Notes under the pieces: generated by a model
What the model was told of the DNA's origin: nothing
The model's database searches: none
Seen by the model: only the letters and a program-made list of their open reading frames with translations
From: Prunus persica
Taxonomy: Eukaryota; Streptophyta; Magnoliopsida; Rosales; Rosaceae
Length of the DNA stretch: 64,000 bases
Direction of reading: 5' to 3'
Assembly (NCBI RefSeq): GCF_000346465.2
Contig: NC_034015.1
Location: 5,980,837-6,044,836, forward strand
In this document: piece after piece, positions 22,540-33,939 of the stretch
Numbering within the stretch: the stretch's first letter is position 1
Layout of the letters: the number at the start of each line of letters is the position of its first letter
Made by a program: the position numbers and the translations under genes

Positions 22540-23850
22540 AAGACGACTAGAAAACAACGACGGTAGAACAAAAAACAGTCGTTGTGTTTGAAAAGACGAC
22601 GGTAATATAAAATCATCGTGGATGAATAACTTAAACAACTAAAAAATAGAGATTCCCATGAATGTTTTTAAAATACGACACACCAAATTAAACAAGTGTC
22701 GTCTTATTGATAAGGTTTTGCTTCAGCGTAAAACTCTGAGCCTAAAAACAACGACTGTAGTTATGAATCCACTGACGTAGAAAGTAAAGACGACGCTTTT
22801 CAACAACAGCCACTGTGTCTACTCATAAATAAACATGACCATATTTTCTTAGTCAACATCGTATAATTTCAAAGGAATCCATGTCGGTATATTACAAAAC
22901 ATCGCCGTATTAAGTCCATGTACCACGACGGTAAAGTTGAATTTATCGACATTTTATTCAAAGGATACTTCGACGGTATCTATTACTCTACTGTCCGGGG
23001 AAGATGTACTAACCACATCAGTTTTTCAATAAACGACGTATAATATCATTTACCACGTTGTGAACTTAAATATACTGTCGTATTTATTACCTTTATACGT
23101 GTGAAATCTTACCATTGGGAATTCTATTCCTCATCATAATCAATTCACAAATGTGAGAGAAAGGCAATATTTTAGACGTTGATGATGTATGTATCTTTGT
23201 GTCTTTGAGATACACAAAGGCACATACACATCAAAATCCAAAAAATTTTCCTCTAAAATTTGATGACGGCAGCCACACATCAACATCCAAAACATTTGGT
23301 TTCAAAAAGATAATTTTTTAGAAGTTGATGATGCATGCGTATTTGTGTCTTTCAGATAAACAAACACGCACACACATCAACATCCAAACCATTGCCTCCA
23401 GAGAGGTGAGACAGAGCTAAGGGCAAGAAGAAGTTGGAACCCTAATTGAAAACTGAAACTGAAAGAATGCATGAAAAAAACCCTATTTATAAAAATAATC
23501 TTCAACATCCACGTCGGTTCTATTACATGTACCGACGTCTAATCCACGTCAGTGCGTAATACATTGGGGTTGTCTAAAAAAAAACCATGTCAGTTTAGTA
23601 AACTAAACTCATCGACTTTAAGACAAACAAAGTCGGTTATTCATAAAACGATGACGTGGTAACTTATAATATCACTTCTTCAAAAATAAACTTTTGACGT
23701 GTAGTGCCTAGAGAACCACGTCGATTTCGGAATACAAAAAGTCAACTGGCTTATTACTAACCACTTCGGTTTCTACTATTATAACGTCGTGGTAAGTTCA
23801 TACTAGGGCGGTTTTAGTCAGAACCGTCCTCGCATTGATCTTTGGGATAA
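22540..23850. repeat. Subterminal motif array of the second CACTA
   Basis: Same motif family as 20370-21650 (for example ACCACGACGGT, ATGTCGGTAT, CCACGTCGGTT), alternating strands. Between 23160 and 23400 there are two near-copies of a block with GTTGATGATG and CACACACATCAACATCCAAA. Confidence 0.75.
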
Positions 23851-25420
23851 TATATAAACTTTTTAGTCACCTGACCTAAACTTTTACGTTCTCTCTAAAA
23901 TTTTCAGTTTTCTCTCAGTTTCCCACTCATTTCCCAAAAGCTGCTTGTCTGATTCTCTTCATCTTCCTCGTATTTAGTCTCCAAAACTCCAAAGTTTAAT
24001 TCCGAAGAAAACTTTCCTTGCAAGCCAAAGGTATTTTCTCACTTTTTTTTTTCAATATCATTTGAATTTTTTTTTTTTAAAGAATGAGTCTCACTGAGGT
24101 TTGAAACAAGACTCAGGTTTGAAAAGGACGAAATCTTTCACTGGTCCCACTCTCAGGTCGTGTGAGGACGACGAGTTTGTCTTGTATTTGACGTTTTTAT
24201 TCACACACCACGACGGTAATTAAATTTGTGCTATTTCAATAGCACGGCTGTTCTTAATAACCAACGTGATGTGAGAATAAATACGACGTTTTAAAGATAA
24301 AATCGTCATCTTATTTGAAACGAACGTGGGAGAGAGAAATCTGAGCCCTTTTTTTTTTCCTGTATGAACTCATAATAAGACGATGGTTTTATATACTTCG
24401 CATCGTTTTAATTATCTTACCATGACTTATTTGCACATCCACGTTTCTATAGGTTAGCACAACTGTTTTATTTTTTTGCCAACGTCTAAACTTTAATATT
24501 ACGTCAGTTTTTTTACTTGACAGTCATCGTTTTTCTTGTAGTTTGTATTTCCCTCTAAACATGGTTTTGAAATCTCAAAGTAAGGAGGCTCAAGTGTGAA
24601 AAGCTTAAAGCAAGGACCACATGAGTGAAGCCAAATATGTTTAAAGCAATCCCGCAAAGAAGATGAGATTTATTGCAACATCCGAGAAAGACCCAAGCTC
24701 TGTGACATTTGATGAGGAGACAAAATCGACTCGCGGTATCAACACAATGAGCTGTGTTGTGAAGAGGAAAATCCAGAAGATTAAGCATATGGTTGAGTAC
24801 AATAAAAGTGGCAGACCACATGGCAAGGCTGCTATTGAGATGCAGAGTTACATTAGTGTTTTGACACGCACCAGAGTCCCTCTTGTGGACAAGAAATGGA
24901 CTTAATTGCCTAAGGACCTGAAGGAGCAGGTTTGGGAAACTGTTCAAATGGCTTATGTTGTTGGGGAAGGGGGCAAGAAGATGGTGCTGTTGTCTACAAC
25001 CAAAAAAGGAAGGATTTCAAGTCTACCTTAACTAGGCAATTTATCCTTCCATTCGCAAATGAGAAGGAGAAGTTAAAGGAACCCCCTCAGCTTTATAACT
25101 TCATAGAGAAATCGCAATGGGATGCCTTTGTAGCTTCAAGGTTATCCCCAAATTTTGAGGTTGTGCATTCTGAGTAGTCACAGAGAAGGGAGAAATGCGA
25201 GTATAACCATACGTTGTCTCGAAAAGGGTATGTTGGTTTGGAGGATCAATTGGAAGAAACCATGCCCGGTGAAAAAATCGATCAATCTCTGCTATGGAAG
25301 AAGGCAAGAGAAGATAAATAGGGAAACATCCCTGATCCAAAGGTTGCAAAGAAGGAAAAATTAATCGTAAGTCTCACTGACTCTGTTCTAAACTTGTAAA
25401 ACAGAGGTTTTATTTTTTAT

Positions 25421-25795
25421 TTAGACGTCGATCTTTTTAGTAATCGTCGTTAGACATGAAACCCCATGACGGTTTTTATTTACCGCCGTTTAAAAATATA
25501 TAACGTCAGTATTTTTTTGAAACCGATGCATGTATTGAATTACCACGACGGTTTATATTTCTAAGTTAGACGTTTTAAATTTAAGTTTAAACTTTCTTCA
25601 TATTCATTTAGACGTCGTATGTTTTAGTAACCGTCGTTAGACGTGAAATGCCATGATGGTTTTTATTTACCACTGTTTACAAATTGATATGACGTCGGTA
25701 GTTTTGGTAAGCTGATGTCTGTATTGAATTACAACGACGGTTTTGTATTTCTCTGCTAGACATTTTAAATGAAATTTTAAACTTTCTTCATATTC
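25421..25795 (+). repeat. Tandem duplication of a ~187-bp motif block within an intron
   Basis: 25421-25606 and 25607-25795 share order and wording (TTAGACGTCG..., CATGATGG/CATGACGG TTTTTATTTACC, TGTATTGAATTAC, ACTTTCTTCATATTCA). They are diverged copies, each with the same four or five ACGTCGG-class motifs. Confidence 0.75.
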
Positions 25796-25808
25796 ACACG
25801 CACACATA

Positions 25809-25828
25809 CTCTCTCTCTCTCTCTCTCT
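25809..25828 (+). repeat. (CT)10 microsatellite
   Basis: Uninterrupted CT dinucleotide run. Confidence 0.9.
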
Positions 25829-26960
25829 ATTTCTCTGCAATTGGTTTGTACACTATTACTGGATCTATGAATATTTTGGTTAAGGTTTTTTTTTTCTCTG
25901 GATGTCAAATGTACGACGGTTTTTTCATGGACTGATGTTAGAATACATACAAAATGAAGGTAGTTTCTGACCGATGTGTTAAATGATTTACCACGTTGTC
26001 TTGACTGCTTTACCACGTCGATTAATTTTTTTATTTATAGTTATTTATTTAATCTGTTTTAACTATCTGTTCACTCACTAACATTCTCTCTCTCACTTTT
26101 AGGATGATTTGAAAAAATAAGTCTTCGAGGGGACTTTGACTGTCTCTGGGAGCATAGATATTTTGACCTTGGCTTTGGGAACCCCTGAGCATGGTGGGAG
26201 AGTCAGAGGTGTTGGAGCTGGGGTTTCCCCAACTCAATTCTTCAATTTGCCAAGACAGCAGAGAGTAAAATTTGCTGACAAATTGAAGGAAAGTGTTATG
26301 GAGGCAGTGAGAGAAGAAACCAAAAAGATTGAGGCTAGGGCAAAGGAAACTGTTTTGGAGGCAGTCAGGTCAAAGAGGGAAATTTTGTTGAAACAATTCA
26401 GTCAACTAATTCCCAACTTTGATCCCAACTTGCTCAATAAAACTCCAATTACTCCAATTCCTTTACTGCCTCAAGAGCAAAGCCCAAAAAATCCAATGTC
26501 TGACAAAGCAAGTTGCTCAAATGTGAGATCCCTTGTTTTGGAGGAAGAAAATCCCACAAATGATGCTGATGCTGCTGAAAAATGGCAAAATGAAATGGTA
26601 AAATCTCTGACATTTGATTTTTTCTTATTTATAATTTAAAATAGATGTTGTTGATAACCGTCATCTCAGTATTTTACTATGTCAGTTTTTATTTTATAAA
26701 CCGCTATGTATTTCATTGAAGCCTTCGCTGCATTTTAATTAGACGACCTCTCTATAGTGTAGCGACGTTAGAACATATACACAACGACGGTTATGTCTTT
26801 ACCGTGGTCTATAACCTCTACTCCGTCAGTATGTTTTAGAAACCGTCATTTATATTATATACCACGTCGGTTTGGGTGGTTTAGTTAGAGTTGTTTATTA
26901 AACTTGATGTACAAACTAACTTATATTTCTTTATTTATTTCGTGTAACGTGATCTCTCAA

Positions 26961-28440
26961 AGCTAGACATGCCACCTCCTCTGTTAGCCCTATGCCAATT
27001 TGTCGAGACCAGGTTGAAGCCTGCTAACGAGACCATTAGAATTCACATTCCAGAGGAAGTGTTTGGCACTGATCATGATACCTTCCTCTTGTGTGATGAT
27101 ATTTTACAGTTTGCTTCCATGGTTGAGATTGGATCCACAATGATTGCAGTATACATGAGGTAATTCTAGAAATCCAATATATATATATATATTTTTTACA
27201 TTTCCTTTCTTTTAAATTAAAATCTCATTTAATTGAATTTCATATATTTAGGTACCTATTTGACTATTTAAAAATGGCAAATATGGTAAACCTTGTTGGC
27301 CTCGTGGACTTTGGACAAGTCAGCTCTCAATCTGGAACGTCATCTTACCATTCAAAACATCTCTCAGATCATCTGAAAAACATAAATTGGGATCAATTTT
27401 ATTTGGTGCCTTATAATCCAGGGTTAGTCCCCTTAACTATACTTGGTGCCTTGTAATACTTTTCTTTGTAGTATATTTAACCTATATGGATCATTATGTG
27501 TAGGGGTCATTGGGTGTTAATAATTATGAGACGAGCTAAGGAGACTGTCTATTACATGGATTCATTGCAAACCGCTTTGTTGATGAAGACATGAGAAATA
27601 TAGTGAATACGTAAGTTAATCTATGAAAATCTAAGATTTTTTTTATTTCTGCATTTGAATGATACGATGGCTTTTTCTAGTACCGACGTTATAATGAAAA
27701 CACAATGACAGTAAGTTCAAACTGACGTTTGAAATCATTTACAACGTCAGTATTTTCTATAAACCGTCGTCTTAATTGAAATACCACGTTGTTTGTGTTT
27801 TTCATTTAAGGAAGTTTTAATTTTTTCTGTTCAACTTTTGGTTATATGTCATTTTTTTTGTCGTCACCGACGTTAGAATGCTACACAACGATGGTTTTTA
27901 TTTACTGACGTTTGAAATGAAATACAACTTCACTTGTTTTACAAAACCGTCATCTTTACTTATTTACCATGACGTTTAATATTTTTTATTTAGATTTTTA
28001 GTTTTGTCATTAACACTTTTTGTTTTCTTGAAACAGTTCAATCAAAATGTATTACTCTCACACGGGCAAACAATCATCACGTAAATCAGCCATATGGAAA
28101 AATCTACATGGCACTCCTCAACAACCAACAAATGTAGAGTGTGGCTATTACGTGATGCGTTTCATGAGAGATATAATTCATGATCCAGGCCTAGCATTTG
28201 AGAAGAAGGTAAAAGGAAAAATTTAAGATATAATTTCTTTATTTTACTACCACAACTTTTTCTTTAAAAACCGTCGTTTTAATCTATATAACACGTCGGT
28301 TTTTGTTCTTTATTGGCAGTTTGACAAGAAAAAAGAACCAATTCAGTATGTACAAGAACATATTGACGAAGTCAGGCTGGAATGGGCTGAATTTGTTGGG
28401 CTGAATTTGTTAAGAAGCAATTACATAATAATAAGTGATG
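26961..28440 (+). pseudogene. ULP1 (C48) cysteine peptidase domain of the CACTA gene
   Basis: Exons carry the C48 catalytic landmarks: His in HWVLIIM (about 27510), Asp in YYMDSL (about 27554), a Gln in TPQQPTNV, and the nucleophile Cys in ECGYYVMRFM (about 28138-28168). A one-base frameshift lies after MDSL (about 27567). The last exon ends with EWAEFVG and a displaced stop. All catalytic residues survive although the frame does not. ULP1-like domains are common passengers of plant CACTA and MULE elements; their role in transposition is not settled. Confidence 0.75.
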
Positions 28441-29869
28441 TAATTTATTTTAACAATATTTAGGTTTATTTTAATTTATTGACAATGTACATAAATATAT
28501 TTTTGGTACATGAACTATCATAAAAAAAATCAAATTTTGTTTGAATTTTTTTTTTTTTGTTTAGGATATTTATGTCGTTACATGAACTAAAATGACAATA
28601 AATCATAAAAACTTAATTTAATTCTCGAAGACCGACGTCTCATTGTAATTTACACATCTCATATGTATAAACAATCGACGTCTTATTGCAGTGGGAAATA
28701 AAACATCGATGGCAATTCTTAAAAATGACATGTAATAGAGAGAAACACCACGGTTTATATATAAAACTGAAATCTACGAAATTTTTTTGCATAGATATAC
28801 TACGTCCATTAGTACAACAAGAACGACGTCTTAAGTGTTTCTTGACCAAATGTGATGTTGTACACATAAACAACGTCGGCATCTACAAAAGAATCGATGT
28901 TGCGAATGCTACCCACGTCGGTTATTCAGCACAAGCTGACGTTGTAAAGACGAACCACGGCGGTGGCTGAATTTCGACGTCTAACATCATCTAGGACGAC
29001 GTCATGTGTTGTTTTACAACATCGGTTATGTACATTTGTCATTTCAATTTTATATGACTTTTATATTTTATTTAATTCCTAATATTCATAATAAATTCAA
29101 AACAAATTCCAAAAAATAAACTAACAACTACCATGCACTCATTGAAAGATCTCTCCCCTAAAGTTTTAAAAAATGTAATTTTAAAAATATTTTTTATTGT
29201 ATTTAATTACTAATATTCATAATATATTTAAAAATTCTGAAAAATAAATCGACAAATTCTATGCACTCATTGAGACAATATCTCCCCGTTAAAAGCCTGA
29301 AAAATTTAATTTTAGATTTCAAAATTACAAGTGATAACAAAAGTCAAAAATATTTACAAACAAAGCACAATAGTCCTTATACTTTCCATAACATAACCCT
29401 AAGGTTTATGTGATCCATTGGTGGTCATAAAATTCAAAATTATTTAATCTAGATTTTAGCCTACTAATATAGAAGGCATTGTTGTAAGGAGTCCGTAGCA
29501 ATTTTCGGTTCATTTTTCTCGTACTTGTGTATTTTTTTTAATAATTAATTATTGTAAAATTTAGGGTTTAGGGTTTAGGTTTTATTGAAACGACGCTGGT
29601 TTTCTCTCGTTCTTTTTGGTCAATTACAATTTTTCGAATCCCAGGAAATGCAAACCAAATCTAATTATTTAATATTTTAGACGTCGGTTTTTATAAAGGC
29701 GACCTAAAAGTGATTTACAACGGCGGTAGTTTACCTTAACCGTCGTCGTAAATGTACAATTAAACGACGACTGGGTTGTATTTACCATCGTCTTTGAAAA
29801 ACACGGTCCTTTGAAATTTTTGACCGCGATCTAAAATTTTCAGAATTTCCCTTTAACCCTAAAATATTT
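28441..29869. repeat. Inter-gene region of the CACTA: motif array and AT-rich tandem duplication
   Basis: 28620-29040 is dense in ACGTCGG/CCGACGT-type motifs. About 29060-29180 and 29195-29315 are two diverged copies of a ~130-bp AT-rich block (sharing CATTGA, ATCTCCCC and TTATTTAATT...CTAATATTCATAATA). 29650-29830 carries more motifs. No gene is visible. Confidence 0.65.
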
Positions 29870-32515
29870 CCTTCTCTCTCTTCAACATAAATTTGTCTTA
29901 AAGTTTTCGCTCTCTCTCAAAGCATTGGGTATATTCTCTGAGCTCTCTCTGAAGCATTTGTTATATTCTCTTAGCTCTCTCTCTCAATATCCATGTAAGT
30001 ATATTCTCTCAGCTCTCTCTCAATATTCTCTTAGTTTGTAAAATCCATAAATGATTTCGTTCGTTTTGGTAACTTTGGTTTCTTAATATATGTTTTGGGA
30101 GCTATGGGTTCTTACTTGGGAGCTATATATGGGTTCTTTTATGTTTTGATGTTTGTATTCTGTTAAGGGTTCTTGGAAAAGGAATGGGGATGGAAGATTT
30201 AAACTTTGATTTTTTTGTAAACCACGACGACAGTTGGTGGAACAAACCGTCATCTAAATTTTTAGGATACGTCGGGTTTTCTTTTGCTGTCGTCGTCTGA
30301 GTTGTTGTTTGCATTTGGTAATCTAAAGACGACTGTTTCTCCATTTACTGTCGTCTTTAGGCTACCAGAACCTAGGACCCGGTTCTTCAAAAAGCAATAC
30401 AAATATCTGGGTTTGGATAGCTTAAAGACATCGGTAACTAGATATGCCATCATCCGAGTCTTTGTTAGACGACGATTATTTAGTAAAAATCGTCGTCTGA
30501 TTCTTGTTTAATTTATTTTTTTCAATTTATTCTCTGCTATGTGAATAAAGTAGTGTTTCATTGCTGGTCTTTTTGTCACATCCCGGGATCACGGTTTTGT
30601 TTCTAGGAGCTCACGAGCAACTTCCCAGTGGTCACCCATCCTGGGATTGCTCTAGCCACAACTCCCTTAACTTCGGAGTTCTCATGACTCCGAAACCAGT
30701 GAGCTCCCAAAAGGCCTCGTGCTAAATGGAGGCGGGCATGTATATATAAGGCACATCACCCCCTCTCCGTTGGTCGATGTGAGATGTTACACTTTTCACT
30801 TTATTATATATATGATTTTATAGTGTGCGAGATGGATAAGTCATGGATGCATGCAGATAGAAGATTGAAGGCATATGAGTTAGGGGTGGAAGGATTTTTG
30901 AATTTTGCTGTTGAAAATCTTGGAAATACAACTCATATTCGTTGTCCATGTGTTAAATGTGGGAATATTCAATTGTTTGGGGTTGGAATTATAAGGGACC
31001 ACTTATACTTTAATGGAATTGACCAAAGCTATAAGATTTGGACATGGCACAGAGAACCTTGGGAATGGACTACTAATGCTAGTAGAAATGTGGAAGAAGA
31101 TGAGCAAAGTAGGTTAAGTTAGAATTAGGGATGGATGAGAATGATTTAGGTGATATTGTTTTTAATCCTTATGAGTTTGCCAATGTGATTGGGGATGGAG
31201 ATCAACCCTTGTACCCTGGTTACAGTAAGTACACGATGTTGTTGGCTTTGGTAAAGTTATATAATTTGAAAGCAAAACATGGGATGAGTGGTGTTTGTTT
31301 TACAGAATTATTAATACTTCAAGGAGATTTGCTTCTAGAAGGAAATACACTACCTTCCTCTATGTATAAGGCAAAAAAGACATTGTCTGCTTTAAGGATG
31401 AGTTATGAGAAAATCCGCGCATGTCCCAATGACTGCATCTTGTATAGGAAGGATTATGAAGATTCAACTAGTTGTCCTACTTGTGGTATCTCAAGGTAGA
31501 AGGAAGACAAAGATTCAATCTTGAAAGAAGGTGTGCTAGCGAAGGTGGTATGGTATTTTCCTCCAATTCCAAGGTTTAAAAGGATGTTTCAATCACATAA
31601 GACAGTTAAGAGTTTGACTTGGCATGTTGCTAGAAAATCAGTTGACGGTCATATGTCTCGTCCAGCGAATTCCCCGTTTTGGAAACTTGTTGATGATAAG
31701 TGGCCTGAGTTTGGTAAAGCGCCGAGAAACTTGAGATTGGCTCTCTCATCTGATGGATTCAATCCCCATAGTTCTTTAAGTAGCAAATACAGTTATTGGC
31801 CAGTCATCTTAGTTACATATAATCTCCCACCTTGGCTATGCATGAAACGGAAGTTCATGATGTTGACCTTAGAGCCCAGAAATGATATATACGTCTACTT
31901 AGAGCCTTTGATTGATGATTTAAAATCTCTATGGGATGGGATTAGAGGAATGTATGATGCACACATAGGAGAATACTTTACACTCAGAGGTATATTACTA
32001 TGGACAATTAATGATTTTCCTACCTATGAGAACTTATCTGGTTGAGTCGTTAAAGGATATAAAGCTTGTCCAATATGCGGCAATGATACACCTAGTCATA
32101 GGTTGAAAAATGGCCACAAAATTTTGTTACATTGGGCATAGAAAATGGTTAGCAATCAATCATCCGTATTGGAGGCAGCGTGTAGCTTTTAATGGGACAC
32201 CTGAATATGGCACGCCTCCCAGGCTATTAACCGGAGAAGAAGTGCTGCACATGGTTGAAGATATTAATTACATATGGGGCTCGAAAAATGGGGGAAGTGT
32301 TGGTGAGAATGATGGTGATAGAGTTTGTTGGAAGAAGAAATCAAAATTCTTTGATCTTGAGTATTGAAAATACCTTCCTATGAGGCATGTCCTAAATGTT
32401 ATGCATATTGAGAAGAATGTTTGCGATAGTTTCATTGGTACATTGCTGGAGATCCCTGGAAAAAAATAAAGATGGGATTGCTGCTCGGTTAGATTTATTG
32501 AACATGGGGGTCGTT
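29870..32515 (+). pseudogene. TNP2-like CACTA transposase (Transpos_assoc + Transposase_21), broken and 3'-truncated
   Basis: A CTCTCT-rich 5' UTR ends at donor ATCCAT|GTAAGT (about 29994). The intron runs to acceptor TTTTATAG (30823) and holds a Cassandra LTR. The ATG at 30832 opens MDKSWMHADRRLKAYELG, the Transpos_assoc domain with its CPCVKC zinc ligands (about 30945). Transposase_21 follows: ALVKLYNLKAKHGMS, CILYRKDYED with CPTCG, WHVARKSVDGHMSRPANSP, LRLALSSDGFNPHSSLSSKYS, the ILLWTINDFPTYENLSG block, and MHIEKNVCDSFIGTLL. Lesions: stop at 31120-31122, TAG at 31497-31499, TGA at 32043-32045, a frameshift near 32120, a stop at 32365-32367 and a frameshift near 32465. Homology stops after ARLDLLNMGV (about 32512), so the C-terminal half is missing. 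Intact relatives are DDE-type transposases. Confidence 0.88.
30574..30791 (-). mobile_element. Cassandra TRIM solo LTR carrying 5S rRNA-like sequence
   Basis: 218 bp bounded by TGTCACATCCCGG and GAGATGTTACA, with an exact 5-bp TSD CTTTT (30569-30573, 30792-30796). On the minus strand 30611-30723 reads like 5S rRNA, including GAACTCCGAAGTTAAG and AGGATGGGTGACC...CTGGGAAGT, which cover the Pol III internal promoter region. This is the defining feature of the Cassandra TRIM family. It sits in the 5' intron of the TNP2 pseudogene in the opposite orientation. Only one LTR is present, so it is a solo LTR. Confidence 0.92.
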
Positions 32516-33562
32516 GATTTCATTTGTGGTTGCTATGGTGCGAATTGGTTCGTTCATTTGGTCCTTTTCTTCATTAGATAACCTTCTTTTCATTTGTTCT
32601 CTTGTTTGTCTCATATCGCATTCTTCCTCTTTTGTTGGGTTTCCTTCTTCAAATTTTCAGATATGTCTTTCTTTTTATGTTCTTCTTTTTTAATCGCGTC
32701 TTCTTTTGATGTTTTGTAGGTAGTGTTTCGACGGATGGTTCTGATGCCTCACCTGTTGGATCTCCCGATCACGCCTCATCTCCGAGATTCAATGACAGTT
32801 GTCCGACGATGACGTGATCAATTTTCTGGGACCGGCGGTCTCTTTGAGGATCTCAAACAAAAAATTATTAAGCAGGCAAGATCTCTCTATATCTCTCTAT
32901 TTGAACATGTAGATAATGAACCCTAGGAGCTTAATATATGTTTGTATCTAGAAGAAAATACGGTTGGTTTAATATAAGATCATTTAAACAAAAAATCTGA
33001 TTTAACACTGTATAAAACAGGTAGAAACCTACTTACCCTCTATTTGTTTTCTAAGAAAATGCAAGAAAAAAAATAGAAAATTTCATCTTTTTAAACATTT
33101 TACTGTTGTTTTGTGGGTAGGAGTTCAATAATTATGCTTAAAGGGCGTTTGAGGTCACCCACTTAATAACATTAGTACTTTTTATTGAAATCACTTGGGT
33201 TTCTGTGGAAACTCAAGGACATAAAAGCAAAAGTTTAAGTCTTTGTTCTATAATTATGTTGGATTGAAAATTTGGTGCCTTTGTTCTTTCTTGCATGTGC
33301 TTGGAATTACAATGAAAATTTTCTTTCATTGTTTTTTTGTTGTTGAAGGGTTTGAGCATGAGGACAAAGGTGATTTTGCAAGTTCACCAAAGTATTTAAG
33401 GTAAAAACCATATCCTCGAATTGCTCTTTTGGACCAAAATTAAGCCTTTTGTTTGATGGTTTATCATCTGATTGGGTTATATGTTTGAGCTTATGGATTG
33501 GTTCATAGTGGATTTGAATTGACATGCAGAGTTGCTTGGGTGAAGTTGATGACTGTGTGCGT
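32516..33562. other. Unassigned DNA with one exon-like segment
   Basis: Between a GTTTTGTAG acceptor (about 32720) and a stop at 32816-32818 there is a GC-richer reading (STDGSDASPVGSPDHASSP) that looks like a genuine exon of an unrecognised gene. The rest is T-rich, intron-like sequence with no support for a gene. Confidence 0.35.
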
Positions 33563-33939
33563 TGTTAAGGTTTGGATTACAAAGGGAGCTAAAGATCTAG
33601 AGAGAGTGAGAGAGGTAGCTAGGAGAAAACAGAATTTTAGAAATGTTCTCTGGTGCAATCTACCAAACCATTGCAGAGATCACACCTTTTGTATATTTCT
33701 CATTCTCTCATTACATCAGCTAATTAGTACCTTTCAATTACAAGGGCCAATGTGAATGTGACACATGGCACTACAAGGCCTAAGAGTCATTGGAAACTAA
33801 CTGACTGCTTTACACCTTACACTTGGCATATGAGCTCAAGTCACTTAACTAACATAATGCTTAATGAAGCTAAGAGTAAAAATAGACTAAGTAAATTACT
33901 AACTAAGAAGAAATTAGCTAGTCAATTTACATTTCAACA
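33563..33939 (-). repeat. 3' LTR of the truncated Copia
   Basis: Adjoins AGAAGGGAG (purine tract, 33940-33948, read on the minus strand). The right edge is firm. The left edge is inferred from inverted ends TGTTgAA/TTAACA. No second LTR is in the window to confirm it. Confidence 0.6.

Larger units (their letters stand above)
23880..28440 (+). pseudogene. CACTA gene: tnpA-like (Ptta/En/Spm) domain plus ULP1-type protease, multi-exon, broken
   Basis: A TATA-like ATATATAAAC (about 23850) precedes a pyrimidine-rich 5' UTR, with donor at 24031 and acceptor at 24541. The ATG at 24561 meets TGA after 12 codons. The long exon to 25366 encodes, across frames, the Ptta/En/Spm plant-transposase domain (RTRVPLVDKKWT, EQVWETVQMAYVVGEGGKK, RQFILPFANEKEKLKEPPQL, SQWDAFVASRLSP). 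Exon 26103-26597 (RVRGVGAGVSPTQFFNLPRQ, then a charged coiled coil) follows. Later exons (about 26961-27159, 27252-27422, 27504-27608, 28037-28208, 28320-28440) encode the peptidase. Splice signals are intact, but stops and frameshifts are numerous. Related plant proteins pair a DNA-binding domain with a SUMO-protease-like domain. Confidence 0.78.
22520..32515 (+). mobile_element. CACTA (En/Spm) transposon with two decayed genes, plus orientation
   Basis: TIR CACTACTACAAAAA starts at 22520, followed by subterminal motifs to about 23850. Then comes a multi-exon gene coding a tnpA-like domain and a ULP1-type peptidase (23880-28440), a second motif-rich region (28620-29040), a second 5'-UTR-like block (29870-29995) and a TNP2 transposase gene (to 32515). 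No right TIR was found, so the right boundary is only where TNP2 homology stops. It may be two elements instead of one, because the usual order is TNP2 first. Confidence 0.72.

Noticed and set aside
24526..24546. TTTTTCTTGTAGT as a CACTA right terminus
   Set aside because: It fits better as a splice acceptor: coding sequence of the tnpA-like gene starts just after it, and the next bases are not the expected TG end plus TSD.
29560..29583. Telomere-like AGGGTTTAGGGTTTAGG
   Set aside because: Only about two and a half units; common short interstitial sequence, often seen in plant promoters and leaders.
30551..30560. AGTAGTG as a CACTA right end
   Set aside because: No TTTTT-rich TIR before it and no matching TSD; it lies inside the TNP2 5' intron.
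30611..30723. Functional 5S rRNA gene
   Set aside because: The 5S-like part is diverged and sits inside a TSD-flanked Cassandra LTR; not a 5S array unit.
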